From Desulfobacteraceae bacterium (lineage in GTDB: Bacteria > Desulfobacterota > Desulfobacteria > Desulfobacterales > SKZT01), in NCBI GenBank assembly GCA_011389745.1, contig JAABTQ010000004.1, positions 19,007-83,006 on the forward strand: 64,000 bases of DNA, written 5' to 3'. The notes under the pieces are model-generated. The model was not told the origin of the DNA. It worked only from the letters and a program-made list of their open reading frames with translations, and made no database searches. Positions 25,921 to 34,988 of the stretch are shown here, in pieces; position 1 is the stretch's first letter; every line of letters starts with the position of its first letter. The translations under genes were made by a program, and so were the position numbers.

Positions 25921-28617
25921 GTGATAAAACGATCTGAGGGAAAACCTGAACATACCATTTATTTAGTGGATGGAAGCAGCTATATTTATCGGGCATACCA
26001 CGCTATCCGAGGACTTTCCAATTCTCAGGGACTTCCCACCAACGCTATCTTTGGTTTTACGCGAATGTTGATCAAACTTATAGAGGACCGAAAGCCCGAA
26101 TATTTGATTATGCTTTTCGATGCCAAAGGTCCGAAATTTCGACACAAAATCTACGAAGAATACAAGGCAAACAGGCCCCCCATGCCTGAAGATCTATGCA
26201 TTCAGATTCCTTATATCAAGGAAGTGACCCAGGGGTTCAAACTTCCGTTATTAGAATTGGAAGGTTATGAAGCCGACGATCTGATCGGTACTTTGGCGGT
26301 AAAAGCTGAAGAAGCCGGGTTTTCCGTGGTCATGGTTACTGGTGACAAGGATTTTTTGCAGCTGGTTACAGAAAATATCCAGATATGGGATCCTATGAAA
26401 GACACGACCATAACGATTGAAACCATCCGGGATTCTTTCGGTTTAGAACCGGCACAGATTATCGATGTCATGGGGCTTTCAGGGGATACATCCGACAATA
26501 TACCAGGAGTGCCGGGAATTGGTCAGAAAACAGCGGTTTCTTTAATACAAGCATATGGCAGCATCGATCGCCTCTATCAAAAGATTGATCATATCACTCA
26601 GAAAAAGCAGAAGGAAAATCTGATCAAATTCAAAGATCAGGCATACCTGAGTCGTCGGTTAGTAAAATTAGACAGCCAGGCCCCTGTGGAATTTAAACCT
26701 GAAAATTTCAAGCTCGGAACAACGGATAACGACAAATTGTCACAGCTTTTCAAATTTCTGGAGTTTCGTCAATTACAGCAAAACTACCCTGTTCAGTCGG
26801 ATCTTGGAGAAAAAAATTATCAGGGTGTGCAGAATTTAATAGCTCTAAAAGATTTAGTAACCCTCTTGACTAGATCAGACAGATTTTCCATTACTACAGA
26901 AACTACCTCCCAGGATCCCATGAAAGCCGGACTTGTTGGACTATCGTTTTCCGTACTTGCTGGTGAGGCTTTTTATATTCCCTGCGGGCACACAAGCGAA
27001 AATGAGTCTTTGCAACTTAAAACGCAATTGGCACTGGAACAACTTCGCCCGGTCCTGGAAAATCCGGATATAAAAAAAATAGGACAAAATATCAAATATG
27101 ATTGGCTTGTTTTAAACCGTCATGGGATCGCTTTTGAAGGCGTTTCTTTCGACACAATGGTTGCCTCCTATTTGATCAACCCTTCAAAAAGAGCCCACAA
27201 CCTTGACCAGATTGCCTTAGACTTTCTGAACCATAAAACCATTTCCTATGAAGACGTTACGGGTAAAGGGAAAAATGCCATCAGGTTCGATCAGGTGCCA
27301 TTGGATAAAGCCTTGCCCTATGCTTGCGAAGATGCCGACATTAATCTTATGGCTGCCGATGTGCTTAAGCCTCGTCTTGAAGAAATCGGTGTGATGGAGC
27401 TTTTTAATAAAGTAGAACTTCCTCTGATTCCGGTTTTGATGCGAATGGAACAAAAAGGTATTTTCGTAGATGCTCAAAGACTTCAGGCATTGTCCAAGTC
27501 ATTCGGGTTTCAGCTGCAACAGCTGGAACATGAAATTTATTCTCTTGCCGGAGAAAAATTCAATATTAACTCTTCACAGCAACTGGGCCAAATCATGTTC
27601 GAAAAACTGAATCTGCCTGTTCAGAAAAAGACAAAAAAACGAACCGGCTACTCGACAGATGTCAGTGTACTCACAACCCTTTCCAGAATTCATGAACTTC
27701 CGGCTCATATTTTACGGCACCGGACATTGAGCAAATTAAAAACCACCTATGCAGATGCTCTGGTGGATCTAATCCACCCCGAAACCGGACGTATTCATAC
27801 TTCATATAACCAGACCGTCACCTCCACCGGAAGATTGAGCAGCTCTGATCCGAATCTCCAAAATATTCCCATTCGCACTGAAGAGGGAAGAGAAATTCGT
27901 AGTGCTTTTATACCTAAGAAGAGATGGCTGCTTATGTCCGCCGATTATTCTCAAATCGAGCTTCGAATTCTAGCCCATTATTCCAATGACGAAATTCTGA
28001 TCAAAGCCTTCTGTAAGGATGAGGATATACACACCAGGACAGCGTCTGAGATATTCAACGCATTTCCGGAAATGATAGATTCGGAGCTCAGAAGACAGGC
28101 GAAAGTGATTAATTTTGGTATTATTTACGGCATGGGTCCCTTTAGACTGTCAAATGAATTGGGAATCAGTCAGAAAATGGCTAAAACTTACATAAGTAAT
28201 TATTTTAGCAGATACCGCGGTGTTAAAAACTTTATTGATCAAACCATTGAAAATGCGAGAGAAACAGGCAAAACAAGTACCCTGTTAGGTAGAATCAGGC
28301 TTCTGCCGGAAATCAATAGCGCCAACAAAATTATCAGCCAGGCCGCAGAACGTATTGCCATTAATACACCAATCCAGGGAACTGCCGCGGATCTCATTAA
28401 GGTGGCTATGATTAATATCGATAAAGCCTTAAATGAAAAAGGGCTCCAAACAGCTATGCTTTTAACGGTTCACGATGAACTTGTCTTTGAAGTCCCACCC
28501 GGGGAAATCCATGAAGCTACCCAATTGGTGCGGGATATCATGGAAAATGTATGGGAACTGAAAGTGCCGCTGAAAGTCAGTATTCAAAGTGGTAAAAACT
28601 GGGCTGAAGCACATTAA
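25921..28617 (+). CDS. polA: DNA polymerase I
   Basis: The 898-residue polymerase starts at GTG. The N-terminal 5'-3' nuclease (YLVDGSSYIYRAYHA, then YEADDLIGTLA, GDKDFLQLV and DTSDNIPGVPGIGQKTA) is intact. The polymerase domain has SADYSQIELRILAH, RQAKVINFGIIYGMG and TVHDELVFE. The middle 3'-5' exonuclease keeps Glu327, NIKYDWLVL and YACEDADINL, but the first metal-binding Asp is Thr325. Pol I fills gaps in repair and lagging-strand maturation. The usual length is about 900. Confidence 0.96.
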   Translation: MIKRSEGKPEHTIYLVDGSSYIYRAYHAIRGLSNSQGLPTNAIFGFTRMLIKLIEDRKPEYLIMLFDAKGPKFRHKIYEEYKANRPPMPEDLCIQIPYIKEVTQGFKLPLLELEGYEADDLIGTLAVKAEEAGFSVVMVTGDKDFLQLVTENIQIWDPMKDTTITIETIRDSFGLEPAQIIDVMGLSGDTSDNIPGVPGIGQKTAVSLIQAYGSIDRLYQKIDHITQKKQKENLIKFKDQAYLSRRLVKLDSQAPVEFKPENFKLGTTDNDKLSQLFKFLEFRQLQQNYPVQSDLGEKNYQGVQNLIALKDLVTLLTRSDRFSITTETTSQDPMKAGLVGLSFSVLAGEAFYIPCGHTSENESLQLKTQLALEQLRPVLENPDIKKIGQNIKYDWLVLNRHGIAFEGVSFDTMVASYLINPSKRAHNLDQIALDFLNHKTISYEDVTGKGKNAIRFDQVPLDKALPYACEDADINLMAADVLKPRLEEIGVMELFNKVELPLIPVLMRMEQKGIFVDAQRLQALSKSFGFQLQQLEHEIYSLAGEKFNINSSQQLGQIMFEKLNLPVQKKTKKRTGYSTDVSVLTTLSRIHELPAHILRHRTLSKLKTTYADALVDLIHPETGRIHTSYNQTVTSTGRLSSSDPNLQNIPIRTEEGREIRSAFIPKKRWLLMSADYSQIELRILAHYSNDEILIKAFCKDEDIHTRTASEIFNAFPEMIDSELRRQAKVINFGIIYGMGPFRLSNELGISQKMAKTYISNYFSRYRGVKNFIDQTIENARETGKTSTLLGRIRLLPEINSANKIISQAAERIAINTPIQGTAADLIKVAMINIDKALNEKGLQTAMLLTVHDELVFEVPPGEIHEATQLVRDIMENVWELKVPLKVSIQSGKNWAEAH

Positions 28618-28709
28618 AAAGTCTCTTTAAGCATAACGATGACACGTGCTTGCGGGTCATGATGAATTTTTTACGCCTCCTGAAACCATAAAAATTGGCT
28701 TAAAAATGA

Positions 28710-29096
28710 TTAAACCGCAGTATAAATGCCTCTGTTTTTGCGTTTAATTTTCTCAAGCTTGTTTAGACGAAAAACAATATTTCGGATTTTCTTTTCGCCG
28801 AAACCAGTTTTATCCTGAATTTCTGAAAAACTGGCCCCTTCATCACCCGTTTCTTTGATGATTTCCAAGACCGCATCCGATGCAGTCATACCGGGTCTGC
28901 CGGATTGTAACCTTCCTTTTATATCACGCCCCCCCGTTCCTGATATCTTGGCTCTTACCGCGGTATCTTTCACCATTGCCTCCAAGCGTTCCAGCTTGGT
29001 CATAAGCCTTTCGATATCCTTTCTGGTCGGAATATTATAATGCTTCATAAAAAACTTCACCATGGCATCGAAACTAACCGACTTTTTTTTTGGCAT
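28710..29096 (-). CDS. Coiled-coil plus winged-helix hypothetical protein
   Basis: The 128-residue protein starts at ATG 29096 (MPKKKSVSF) after a strong AAGGAGG; the frame continues upstream to 29150 without a better site. Residues 25-45 form a Leu-rich helix (RLMTKLERLEAMVKDT). The C-terminal half is a winged-helix-like domain (ASFSEIQDKTGFGEKKIRNIVFRLNKLEKIKR). I cannot name the family. It is probably a small DNA-binding regulator or scaffold. Confidence 0.7.
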   Translation of the reverse strand: MPKKKSVSFDAMVKFFMKHYNIPTRKDIERLMTKLERLEAMVKDTAVRAKISGTGGRDIKGRLQSGRPGMTASDAVLEIIKETGDEGASFSEIQDKTGFGEKKIRNIVFRLNKLEKIKRKNRGIYTAV

Positions 29097-29506
29097 GACC
29101 CCATCCTCCTTAAAAAAAATTGTTCTGATAATTGCAATAAAATTTCTCAAGGAACAAGTAAAAAAGTCCTCTTAAAACCGATTGCGAAAATTGCGACCCC
29201 TTTACCTCTGGAAGTTAATTTGGAGGGCTATTGCATATAATCTTATCCCTTAACTCACATTACCATAAATAGTAAACTAACAAAAGTCAAGTTTGGTTAT
29301 CATTTTTATCTTATTTTGAGACAAAAAGGTATTTCAATTACTATCGAGGCATTTGTAATCAATTTAAGAGCATAAGGTTTGTCTTTTATTATAACATATA
29401 AAGATTGTTTGAATTTTTTTCATTATAATGGTAATGAGGTTTCAGGTTGATTTTAAATGAAATGGGATAATTCTTATGTCTAGTACTTAATCAGCAGAGG
29501 TTTGAT
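29097..29506. other. Divergent AT-rich intergenic region
   Basis: About 410 bases separate the minus-strand winged-helix gene from the plus-strand cyclic-nucleotide-binding gene. Apart from the candidate promoter above I see only A/T runs. No RNA gene, repeat or supported ORF was found. Confidence 0.5.
29262..29290 (-). promoter_or_regulatory. Candidate promoter for the winged-helix gene
   Basis: On the minus strand TTGACT (29285-29290) and TATGGT (29262-29267) are separated by 17 bases. The leader to ATG 29096 would be about 160 bases. The -10 match is only four of six. Confidence 0.35.
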
Positions 29507-29974
29507 ATGAACCAGTCAGATATTGAAATCGCCCTTGAAGAGAGTGAATTTTTTAAAAGACTCGAAAAAGAGGCTATTAAAAAAATCGCAACCTTATGTA
29601 AACTGACTCTACTTGAAGCAGGAGATTATGTATTTCAGCAAGGAGATTTCGGTGATCATCTTTACATTATTGCTGATGGACAGGTTTTCCTTGAAAGATT
29701 GTTGGACATGGGAACCCGCAAAGCGAATGTAGTCATTGAAACCCTTGGTAAGGGAAGAGTCTTTGGATGCTGGTCCACCTTGCTTGATGACCCGCATATC
29801 CTGATGTCATCGGCATGCTGTCAGAAACCTACCATGGTCATCTCCTTAAAGGGAACCGATCTCAGAGACATGATGAAAGAAGATAGAAAAATCGGTTTTC
29901 ATATATTAGAAAGGCTCTGCTTTCTTCTTAGAGACAGGATACAGGCGGCCTATGGTGCCTTGGAAAGAATTTAA
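29507..29974 (+). CDS. Cyclic-nucleotide-binding-domain protein without DNA-binding domain
   Basis: The 155-residue protein is a lone cNMP-binding (Crp/Fnr-type) beta-roll: VFQQGDFGDHLYIIADGQVFLE near residues 43-64, then GKGRVFGCWSTLL in the phosphate-binding position. It ends with a helix where Crp would continue into its HTH; there is no HTH. It probably senses a nucleotide or redox state and acts through a partner. It lies 53 bases upstream of the NuoE-like gene and is likely co-transcribed, so it may tune that electron module (inference). Confidence 0.78.
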   Translation: MNQSDIEIALEESEFFKRLEKEAIKKIATLCKLTLLEAGDYVFQQGDFGDHLYIIADGQVFLERLLDMGTRKANVVIETLGKGRVFGCWSTLLDDPHILMSSACCQKPTMVISLKGTDLRDMMKEDRKIGFHILERLCFLLRDRIQAAYGALERI

Positions 29975-30027
29975 CGTTGTCAATCTTTGTAAATCCATAG
30001 AGTATCAAAGACGTTAAGGAGAGCCAG

Positions 30028-30564
30028 ATGGATGTGATTTTGACATCTGAGGACAAGGTTATTATTGAAAAATTAGGTTCTCGTCTGACCCAATGTGAAA
30101 AAGTCAAAACAAATCTCATTCCCATTTTACAGATGATACAGGAGGAATTAAAATACCTGCCTCCTGAAGTAATCAAGATGGTTGCCAAATATCTTGAAAT
30201 ACCCGGCAGTGAAGTCTATGGCGTGGCAACGTTTTACAATCAATTCAAATTCAATCCTCCAGGCAAAAATCCCATAAAAGTTTGCCTTGGCACCGCATGC
30301 CATGTAAGGGCCGGCGATATTATCCTCGAAAATTTTGAGAGAAAACTGGGAATCTCCGAAGGACAAACCACCGAAGATCGAGAGTTCAGCATAGAGCGTG
30401 TCGCATGTGTGGGATGCTGCGCGCTGGCACCTGTAGCAATTATGGGCGATACTGTCCATGGTCATATGGCGCCAAGTAAAGTTGAAGGTCTCATTTTAAG
30501 AGTTCAGGTGGAACATGAAAAAGCAGAAAGAGAAAGGCAAAAAATTGAATCCGATCGACAATAA
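30028..30564 (+). CDS. NuoE/HoxE-like [2Fe-2S] subunit
   Basis: The 178-residue protein is of the thioredoxin-like 24-kDa family, with helical N-terminus (IPILQMIQEELKYLPPEVIK), then the cluster ligands in CLGTACHVRAGD and VACVGCCALAPVAIMGD (four cysteines in the C-x4-C...C-x3-C pattern). It passes electrons to or from the NuoF-like flavoprotein. AAGGAG precedes the ATG. The end overlaps the next gene by 50 bases. Confidence 0.9.
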   Translation: MDVILTSEDKVIIEKLGSRLTQCEKVKTNLIPILQMIQEELKYLPPEVIKMVAKYLEIPGSEVYGVATFYNQFKFNPPGKNPIKVCLGTACHVRAGDIILENFERKLGISEGQTTEDREFSIERVACVGCCALAPVAIMGDTVHGHMAPSKVEGLILRVQVEHEKAERERQKIESDRQ

Positions 30565-32485
30565 AATAATTGACGAGAAATTTGGAGCCATATTTGCCGA
30601 AGCCCAGCGCCGTAAAAAAGAACGCCAAAACAATTCGATACCTAAAATCCATATCGGCTTGTCCACATGCGGCATTGCTGCCGGAGCCATGGAAACTAAA
30701 ACAGCCTTCGAGGAAACCCTGTCCCAGCGAGGAATTGAAGCTCAAATTCATTGCGTGGGATGTATTGGTCATTGCTATGCAGAACCGTGGGTCATTATTG
30801 AAAATTCTGAATCAGGATTTCCGCCGATTTTTTATCCACAGGTTACTGCCGGAAAAGCCAAAATGCTTACCAAGCTTTATCTCGAAGAAGGAGATCCCAG
30901 GCTGGAACATATTCTGGGAGCCATGGAAGAAAACGAGATGATTCCCTCGGTGTGGGAGTTTTCCCGCTTCAGCAAGGAAAAACGTATAGTAATGGATCTT
31001 TGCGGCAAAATTGATCCGGACGATATTAATGAATATATTGCGGAGGATGGCTATTCATCATGGGCAAAAGCTTTGAAAAGTCCTCCTGATGAAGTTCTAA
31101 AACAAGTTTTAGGGTCCGGATTAAGAGGCAGGGGCGGGGCTGGTTTTCTCACAGGAAAAAAGTGGGAACTGGCATTAAAACAAACTCATTTGGAAAAAAT
31201 CGTTATTTGTAATGCCGATGAAGGAGATCCCGGAGCCTATATGGACAGGACCATTCTGGAAAGTAATCCCCACCAGGTGCTGGAAGGTCTAGCTCTGTGC
31301 GCATACGCCATAGGAGCACACAAGGCACTTTTCTATGTCCGGGCAGAATATCCCCTCGCGGTCAAAACAATCCAGAATGCAATATCGCAGGCCATGGAAT
31401 CAGGCATTATCGGAAAGGATATTCTTGGAAGTGGGTTTGACCTCGAAATGGATGTTTTTCAAGGTTCAGGTGCTTTTGTTTGCGGTGAGGAGACGGCATT
31501 AATCCTTTCCATGGAGGGATCGCGCGGCATGCCATATCACCGGCCACCATATCCGGCCGAAAGAGGTTTCCAAGGTCTATCCACAGTCATCAACAATGTT
31601 AAAACCCTTGCCGCAGTGCCCCCTATCCTTAAAAATGGCGCTTCGTGGTATCGCCAAACAGGAACCCCAGAAAGCCCCGGAACAGCAATTTTTTCAGTTG
31701 TCGGAAATGTGACTCATCCCGGTCTGGTGGAAATTCCCATGGGAGTTACTCTCAGAACTCTGATTTTTGATATATGCGGTGGTATTCCTGATAAAAAGAA
31801 GTTTAAGGCAGCGCAGATCGGAGGACCTTCAGGAGGATGTTTACCTGAAGAGTTTCTCGATACCCCCATTGATTTTGATTCTTTGATAGAAGCCGGAGCC
31901 ATGATGGGTTCCGGGGGTATGGTGGTACTCGATGAAGACACTTGCATGGTCGATGTGGCCAAATATTTTTTAGATTTCACCCAAAAGGAATCCTGCGGCA
32001 AGTGCACGTTCTGTCGGATTGGCACCTGGCATTTACTTTCCATTTTACAGCGTCTGACCATCGGAGAGGGTCAGGAAGGTGATATAGAAAAATTAGAGCA
32101 ACTCAGTCATGATATTAAAAACGGCTCCCTGTGTGGTCTTGGGAAAACAGCCCCCAATCCGGTGTTAACATCACTGAAATATTTTCGCGAAGAATATGAA
32201 GCCCACATCAAGGAAGGCTGTTGCCCTGCAGCTTCCTGCCGGGCTCTTTCAGCGTATTACATCGATTTAGACAAATGCGCTCGGGGTTGTGATGCTTGTG
32301 TAGGCTGTTGTCCGGTAGATGCCGTATTTACAACCTCAAACCGTAAAAAGGGAATCGATCAGCAGCTTTGTGTCAAATGTGGAGAATGCAAAGTTCATTG
32401 CCCTCCGGATTACAATGCCATCTTTAGAATATCTCCTGCTCATCTTGCTCCCATTATCGAACGCCCAAAAGAAGAAAACCAATGA
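30515..32485 (+). CDS. NuoF/HoxF-like NAD(P)H-binding flavoprotein with extra ferredoxin domain
   Basis: The 656-residue protein has a thioredoxin-like [2Fe-2S] domain first (HIGLSTCGIAAGA and CVGCIGHCYAEP, about residues 46-95). The FMN/NADH domain follows (GRGGAGFLTGKKWE, CNADEGDPGAYMDRTILE), then the SLBB region, the ESCGKCTFCRIGT cluster near residue 491, and two C-terminal [4Fe-4S] motifs (CDACVGCCPVDA and CVKCGECKVHCPPD). This is the layout of flavin-based bifurcating hydrogenases and formate dehydrogenases. The ATG has AGGTGG upstream. Confidence 0.92.
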   Translation: MKKQKEKGKKLNPIDNKIIDEKFGAIFAEAQRRKKERQNNSIPKIHIGLSTCGIAAGAMETKTAFEETLSQRGIEAQIHCVGCIGHCYAEPWVIIENSESGFPPIFYPQVTAGKAKMLTKLYLEEGDPRLEHILGAMEENEMIPSVWEFSRFSKEKRIVMDLCGKIDPDDINEYIAEDGYSSWAKALKSPPDEVLKQVLGSGLRGRGGAGFLTGKKWELALKQTHLEKIVICNADEGDPGAYMDRTILESNPHQVLEGLALCAYAIGAHKALFYVRAEYPLAVKTIQNAISQAMESGIIGKDILGSGFDLEMDVFQGSGAFVCGEETALILSMEGSRGMPYHRPPYPAERGFQGLSTVINNVKTLAAVPPILKNGASWYRQTGTPESPGTAIFSVVGNVTHPGLVEIPMGVTLRTLIFDICGGIPDKKKFKAAQIGGPSGGCLPEEFLDTPIDFDSLIEAGAMMGSGGMVVLDEDTCMVDVAKYFLDFTQKESCGKCTFCRIGTWHLLSILQRLTIGEGQEGDIEKLEQLSHDIKNGSLCGLGKTAPNPVLTSLKYFREEYEAHIKEGCCPAASCRALSAYYIDLDKCARGCDACVGCCPVDAVFTTSNRKKGIDQQLCVKCGECKVHCPPDYNAIFRISPAHLAPIIERPKEENQ

Positions 32486-32512
32486 TGACAACTTTCTGAA
32501 GGAAATAAAACC

Positions 32513-33154
32513 ATGGTGCAAATCCTGGTAGACAACAACATAATTGAGGCTGAAAATGGAGCAAACTTGCTTCAGACTTGTCTTGAAAATGGTATCTATA
32601 TTCCCAATCTGTGCTATTTAAATGATTCGCAGGAACCTTTTGCTGCCTGCCGGCTATGTTTTGTAGAAATTGACGGACACCCTGTTGCTGCCTGCACACA
32701 AAAAGTAAGCGAAGGATTGCAAGTGCAAACTGATACCTCTGCGGTGCGCAGTTTGCAAAAAACAGCATTTCGCCTTTTGCTTTCAGTCCATGAAATTAAA
32801 TGTAAAGAATGCTCCGCCAATAAACGATGTGATCTTCAACGAATTGCCAAATTTCTAAAAGTGGGATTAAAACCAAAAGGATTGGAAATCCGCCTTAAAG
32901 ATCCCGGTTTGGACTCCGGTCATCCTTATTTGATAGTGGATCAAAATCGATGCGTACTATGCGGAAAATGTGTTCAGGTCTGCCTTCAAAAACATGGTCA
33001 TAGTTACCTGACTTTTGCAAAACGTGGGTTTGATACGGTGATCAGTGGATATATAGAGCCGGATGACATTCCACTAACTTTTTCAGGTTGCACTTTATGT
33101 ATTGATATTTGCCCTGTTATGGCAATTTCTTTAAAAGAGGGCATAAAATCTTAA
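32513..33154 (+). CDS. HoxU/NuoG-N-terminal-like iron-sulfur protein
   Basis: The 213-residue protein matches the N-terminal part of NuoG and stand-alone HoxU. It has a [2Fe-2S] ferredoxin domain (CYLNDSQEPFAACRLC and AACTQK), the HEIKCKECSANKRC segment of the His/Cys [4Fe-4S] site, and two ferredoxin motifs (CVLCGKCVQVC and CTLCIDICPVMAI). It stops where a molybdopterin or H-cluster catalytic domain would begin in larger homologues. No hydrogenase or formate dehydrogenase catalytic gene follows in the window. Confidence 0.88.
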   Translation: MVQILVDNNIIEAENGANLLQTCLENGIYIPNLCYLNDSQEPFAACRLCFVEIDGHPVAACTQKVSEGLQVQTDTSAVRSLQKTAFRLLLSVHEIKCKECSANKRCDLQRIAKFLKVGLKPKGLEIRLKDPGLDSGHPYLIVDQNRCVLCGKCVQVCLQKHGHSYLTFAKRGFDTVISGYIEPDDIPLTFSGCTLCIDICPVMAISLKEGIKS

Positions 33155-33189
33155 ACGTTTTTTATTCAGGCAGATAGCTTTCTGGTTTT

Positions 33190-34617
33190 TTAGCCAACCA
33201 GCCTTGATTTTTTTCTAATTTTATATTCCCGGGCATTTTTAACCAAAGATTCTGCCCACTCGGGTGTTCCGAGGGCATGAATATGGGTGTATGTGGCGAG
33301 AACGTTTTTATAAACAAATCCGTCTTTATGATCCTTGATTCCGGAGCCACGGCGCATGGAAAAAACCAAATTGCTTTTTCCGTTGGGACATTTGAGAACA
33401 CTTGAATAATGAAACTCGTGCCCTTTGAGTTCGGTTCCTACCTCGAAAAAGGGATTTTTCCCTTCCACTGTGATGATCGTATATCCATGCCCCTGAGGTC
33501 TTTTGCAAAGGCCGAATTTCAGCGGAAGAACTCCGGCCATGGGGTAGGATTTGTCTTTCAGGATGAGTTCTTCACCCAAATACATCAATCCGCCGCATTC
33601 CGCATAAATAGGTAGTCCACTTTCCGCCAGAATTTTCAATTTTTTCCGGAAATTATCCTTTTCAGCCAGAATTTCCGCATGGGTTTCCGGGAAACCTCCT
33701 CCGATATAAAGAGCATCCACATCCGGAAAATCATCATCTGCAAAAGGGCTGATAAATACCACGGACGAACCGGCGGACCTTAACGCCTCTATATTATCCG
33801 GATAATAAAATTGAAACGCCGAATCCCTGATAACACCAATTGTAGGACTATCTTTGTCGATTTGTGTTTCATAACCAAAAGGTTCTTCCTTAAAAAGTGG
33901 TTCTGTCATTTTTAAGGTTCCTGCCTTTCGCGCAATATCCTCAACAGAATTTAAATCAATATGCTTTGCAACAACTTCTGCAATCGCTGCAACAGAATCA
34001 AAACCACAATTATGCTCTGGTGTTGGGATCAAGCCCATATGCCGTTCAGGAAAATTTTGCTCTTTGAGTTTTGGCACCGCACCTATTACAGAAATTCCAC
34101 AGTGGTATTCTATATTTTGTCGGATATTTTTCTGGTGGCGGGAACCTGCTACATGGTTTAAAATAACACCTTTGATTTGAACATCAGGATCAAACCGAAG
34201 ACAGCCCAAAACAATTGCGGCCATGGTCCGGGTTGATTTGGTGCAGTCAAGGCATAATATGACCGGTGTATTTAATAGCTTGGCCAATTCCGCCGTGCTG
34301 GTTTTTCCGAATGTATCGATACCATCATATAAACCACGGTTTCCTTCAATAACTGCAATATCACTATCCTGGGAATGTTGAAGAAAAGAACTTAGAATTT
34401 TTTGATCGGAAATGAGGAAATTATCCAGATTATAGCAAGGCCGGCCTGCTGAAAGTGCAAGCCAGCCCGCATCTATGTAATCCGGACCTTTTTTAAAAGG
34501 TGCAACCGCTTTTCCCTGTTTTGATAGAGCCGCGATAATGCCAACGGATAAAACCGTTTTGCCGGACCCTCCACGCAATGCAGCAATTAAAATTCTTGGG
34601 AGATCCGATGGCAACAT
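33190..34617 (-). CDS. dsrN: CbiA/CobB-family amidase, probable DsrN (siroheme amidation)
   Basis: The 475-residue protein has an N-terminal P-loop domain (ALRGGSGKTVLSVGIIAAL near residue 13, then FKKGPDYIDAGW) and a C-terminal glutamine amidotransferase domain with the nucleophile motif YAECGGLMYLGEE near residue 345 and GHEFHYS near residue 400. CbiA/CobB amidates cobyrinate. In dsr clusters the homologue is DsrN, thought to amidate siroheme for sulfite reductase. Position 66 bases downstream of dsrD supports DsrN, but a cobalamin role cannot be excluded from sequence alone. Confidence 0.8.
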   Translation of the reverse strand: MLPSDLPRILIAALRGGSGKTVLSVGIIAALSKQGKAVAPFKKGPDYIDAGWLALSAGRPCYNLDNFLISDQKILSSFLQHSQDSDIAVIEGNRGLYDGIDTFGKTSTAELAKLLNTPVILCLDCTKSTRTMAAIVLGCLRFDPDVQIKGVILNHVAGSRHQKNIRQNIEYHCGISVIGAVPKLKEQNFPERHMGLIPTPEHNCGFDSVAAIAEVVAKHIDLNSVEDIARKAGTLKMTEPLFKEEPFGYETQIDKDSPTIGVIRDSAFQFYYPDNIEALRSAGSSVVFISPFADDDFPDVDALYIGGGFPETHAEILAEKDNFRKKLKILAESGLPIYAECGGLMYLGEELILKDKSYPMAGVLPLKFGLCKRPQGHGYTIITVEGKNPFFEVGTELKGHEFHYSSVLKCPNGKSNLVFSMRRGSGIKDHKDGFVYKNVLATYTHIHALGTPEWAESLVKNAREYKIRKKSRLVG

Positions 34618-34683
34618 TGGCTTATGAGAAAATAGTCTAAAACAAGATTTGGAAAGGTAATGCCAGTGATGGTCAAATACCGG

Positions 34684-34923
34684 TTAGTCTTCATGCTCGG
34701 CATGAGCCTGTTTTCCGGTGCCTTTCAGGCCATACATGGAGGTACTTCCACTTGACCAATACTCAAGAACGCCCTCCTGAACCAACTGATTGATCAGTTT
34801 TTTGGCTTCCCTGGGTTTCATGTCGATGATTTTAGCCAAATCGTTGAAATAAAATTTGGACTTCACCTTCTGTTTCTTGGTAAGGCCGTCAACGATTAAC
34901 TGTTTTGCTTCTTCGTATTCCAT
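34684..34923 (-). CDS. dsrD: DsrD, small winged-helix activator of sulfite reductase
   Basis: The 79-residue protein has the DsrD winged-helix pattern (KSKFYFNDLAKIIDMKPREA, then LVQEGVLEYWSSGSTSMYG). DsrD of sulfate reducers is known to raise DsrAB activity, and its presence marks reductive rather than sulfur-oxidising dsr clusters. A GGGGTG site precedes the ATG, and an 8-bp GC hairpin sits just upstream, between dsrB and dsrD. Confidence 0.95.
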   Translation of the reverse strand: MEYEEAKQLIVDGLTKKQKVKSKFYFNDLAKIIDMKPREAKKLINQLVQEGVLEYWSSGSTSMYGLKGTGKQAHAEHED

Positions 34924-34947
34924 ACTTCACCCCTTTTTTTTTATTTT

Positions 34948-34974
34948 CGGGGAGCACCAACAACGGGCTCCCCG
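34948..34974 (-). promoter_or_regulatory. Intercistronic stem-loop between dsrB and dsrD
   Basis: CGGGGAGC (34948-34955) pairs perfectly with GCTCCCCG (34967-34974) around an 11-base loop. In the dsr mRNA it follows the dsrB stop by about 15 bases and is followed by an A-rich stretch and the dsrD ribosome site. It lacks a downstream U-run in the dsr direction, so it looks like an mRNA stability or processing element rather than a terminator. Confidence 0.65.
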
Positions 34975-34988
34975 ACATGGGTTTTTAA

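Noticed and set aside
30028..33154. NuoE/F/HoxU-like genes as part of respiratory complex I
   Set aside because: No membrane-arm nuo genes are nearby, and the extra ferredoxin domains match the soluble bifurcating type rather than complex I.
33190..34617. Calling the CbiA-family gene cobyrinate a,c-diamide synthase for cobalamin
   Set aside because: The fold fits, but no other cobalamin gene is present and it follows dsrD, so DsrN is the better call; the alternative is noted in its entry.
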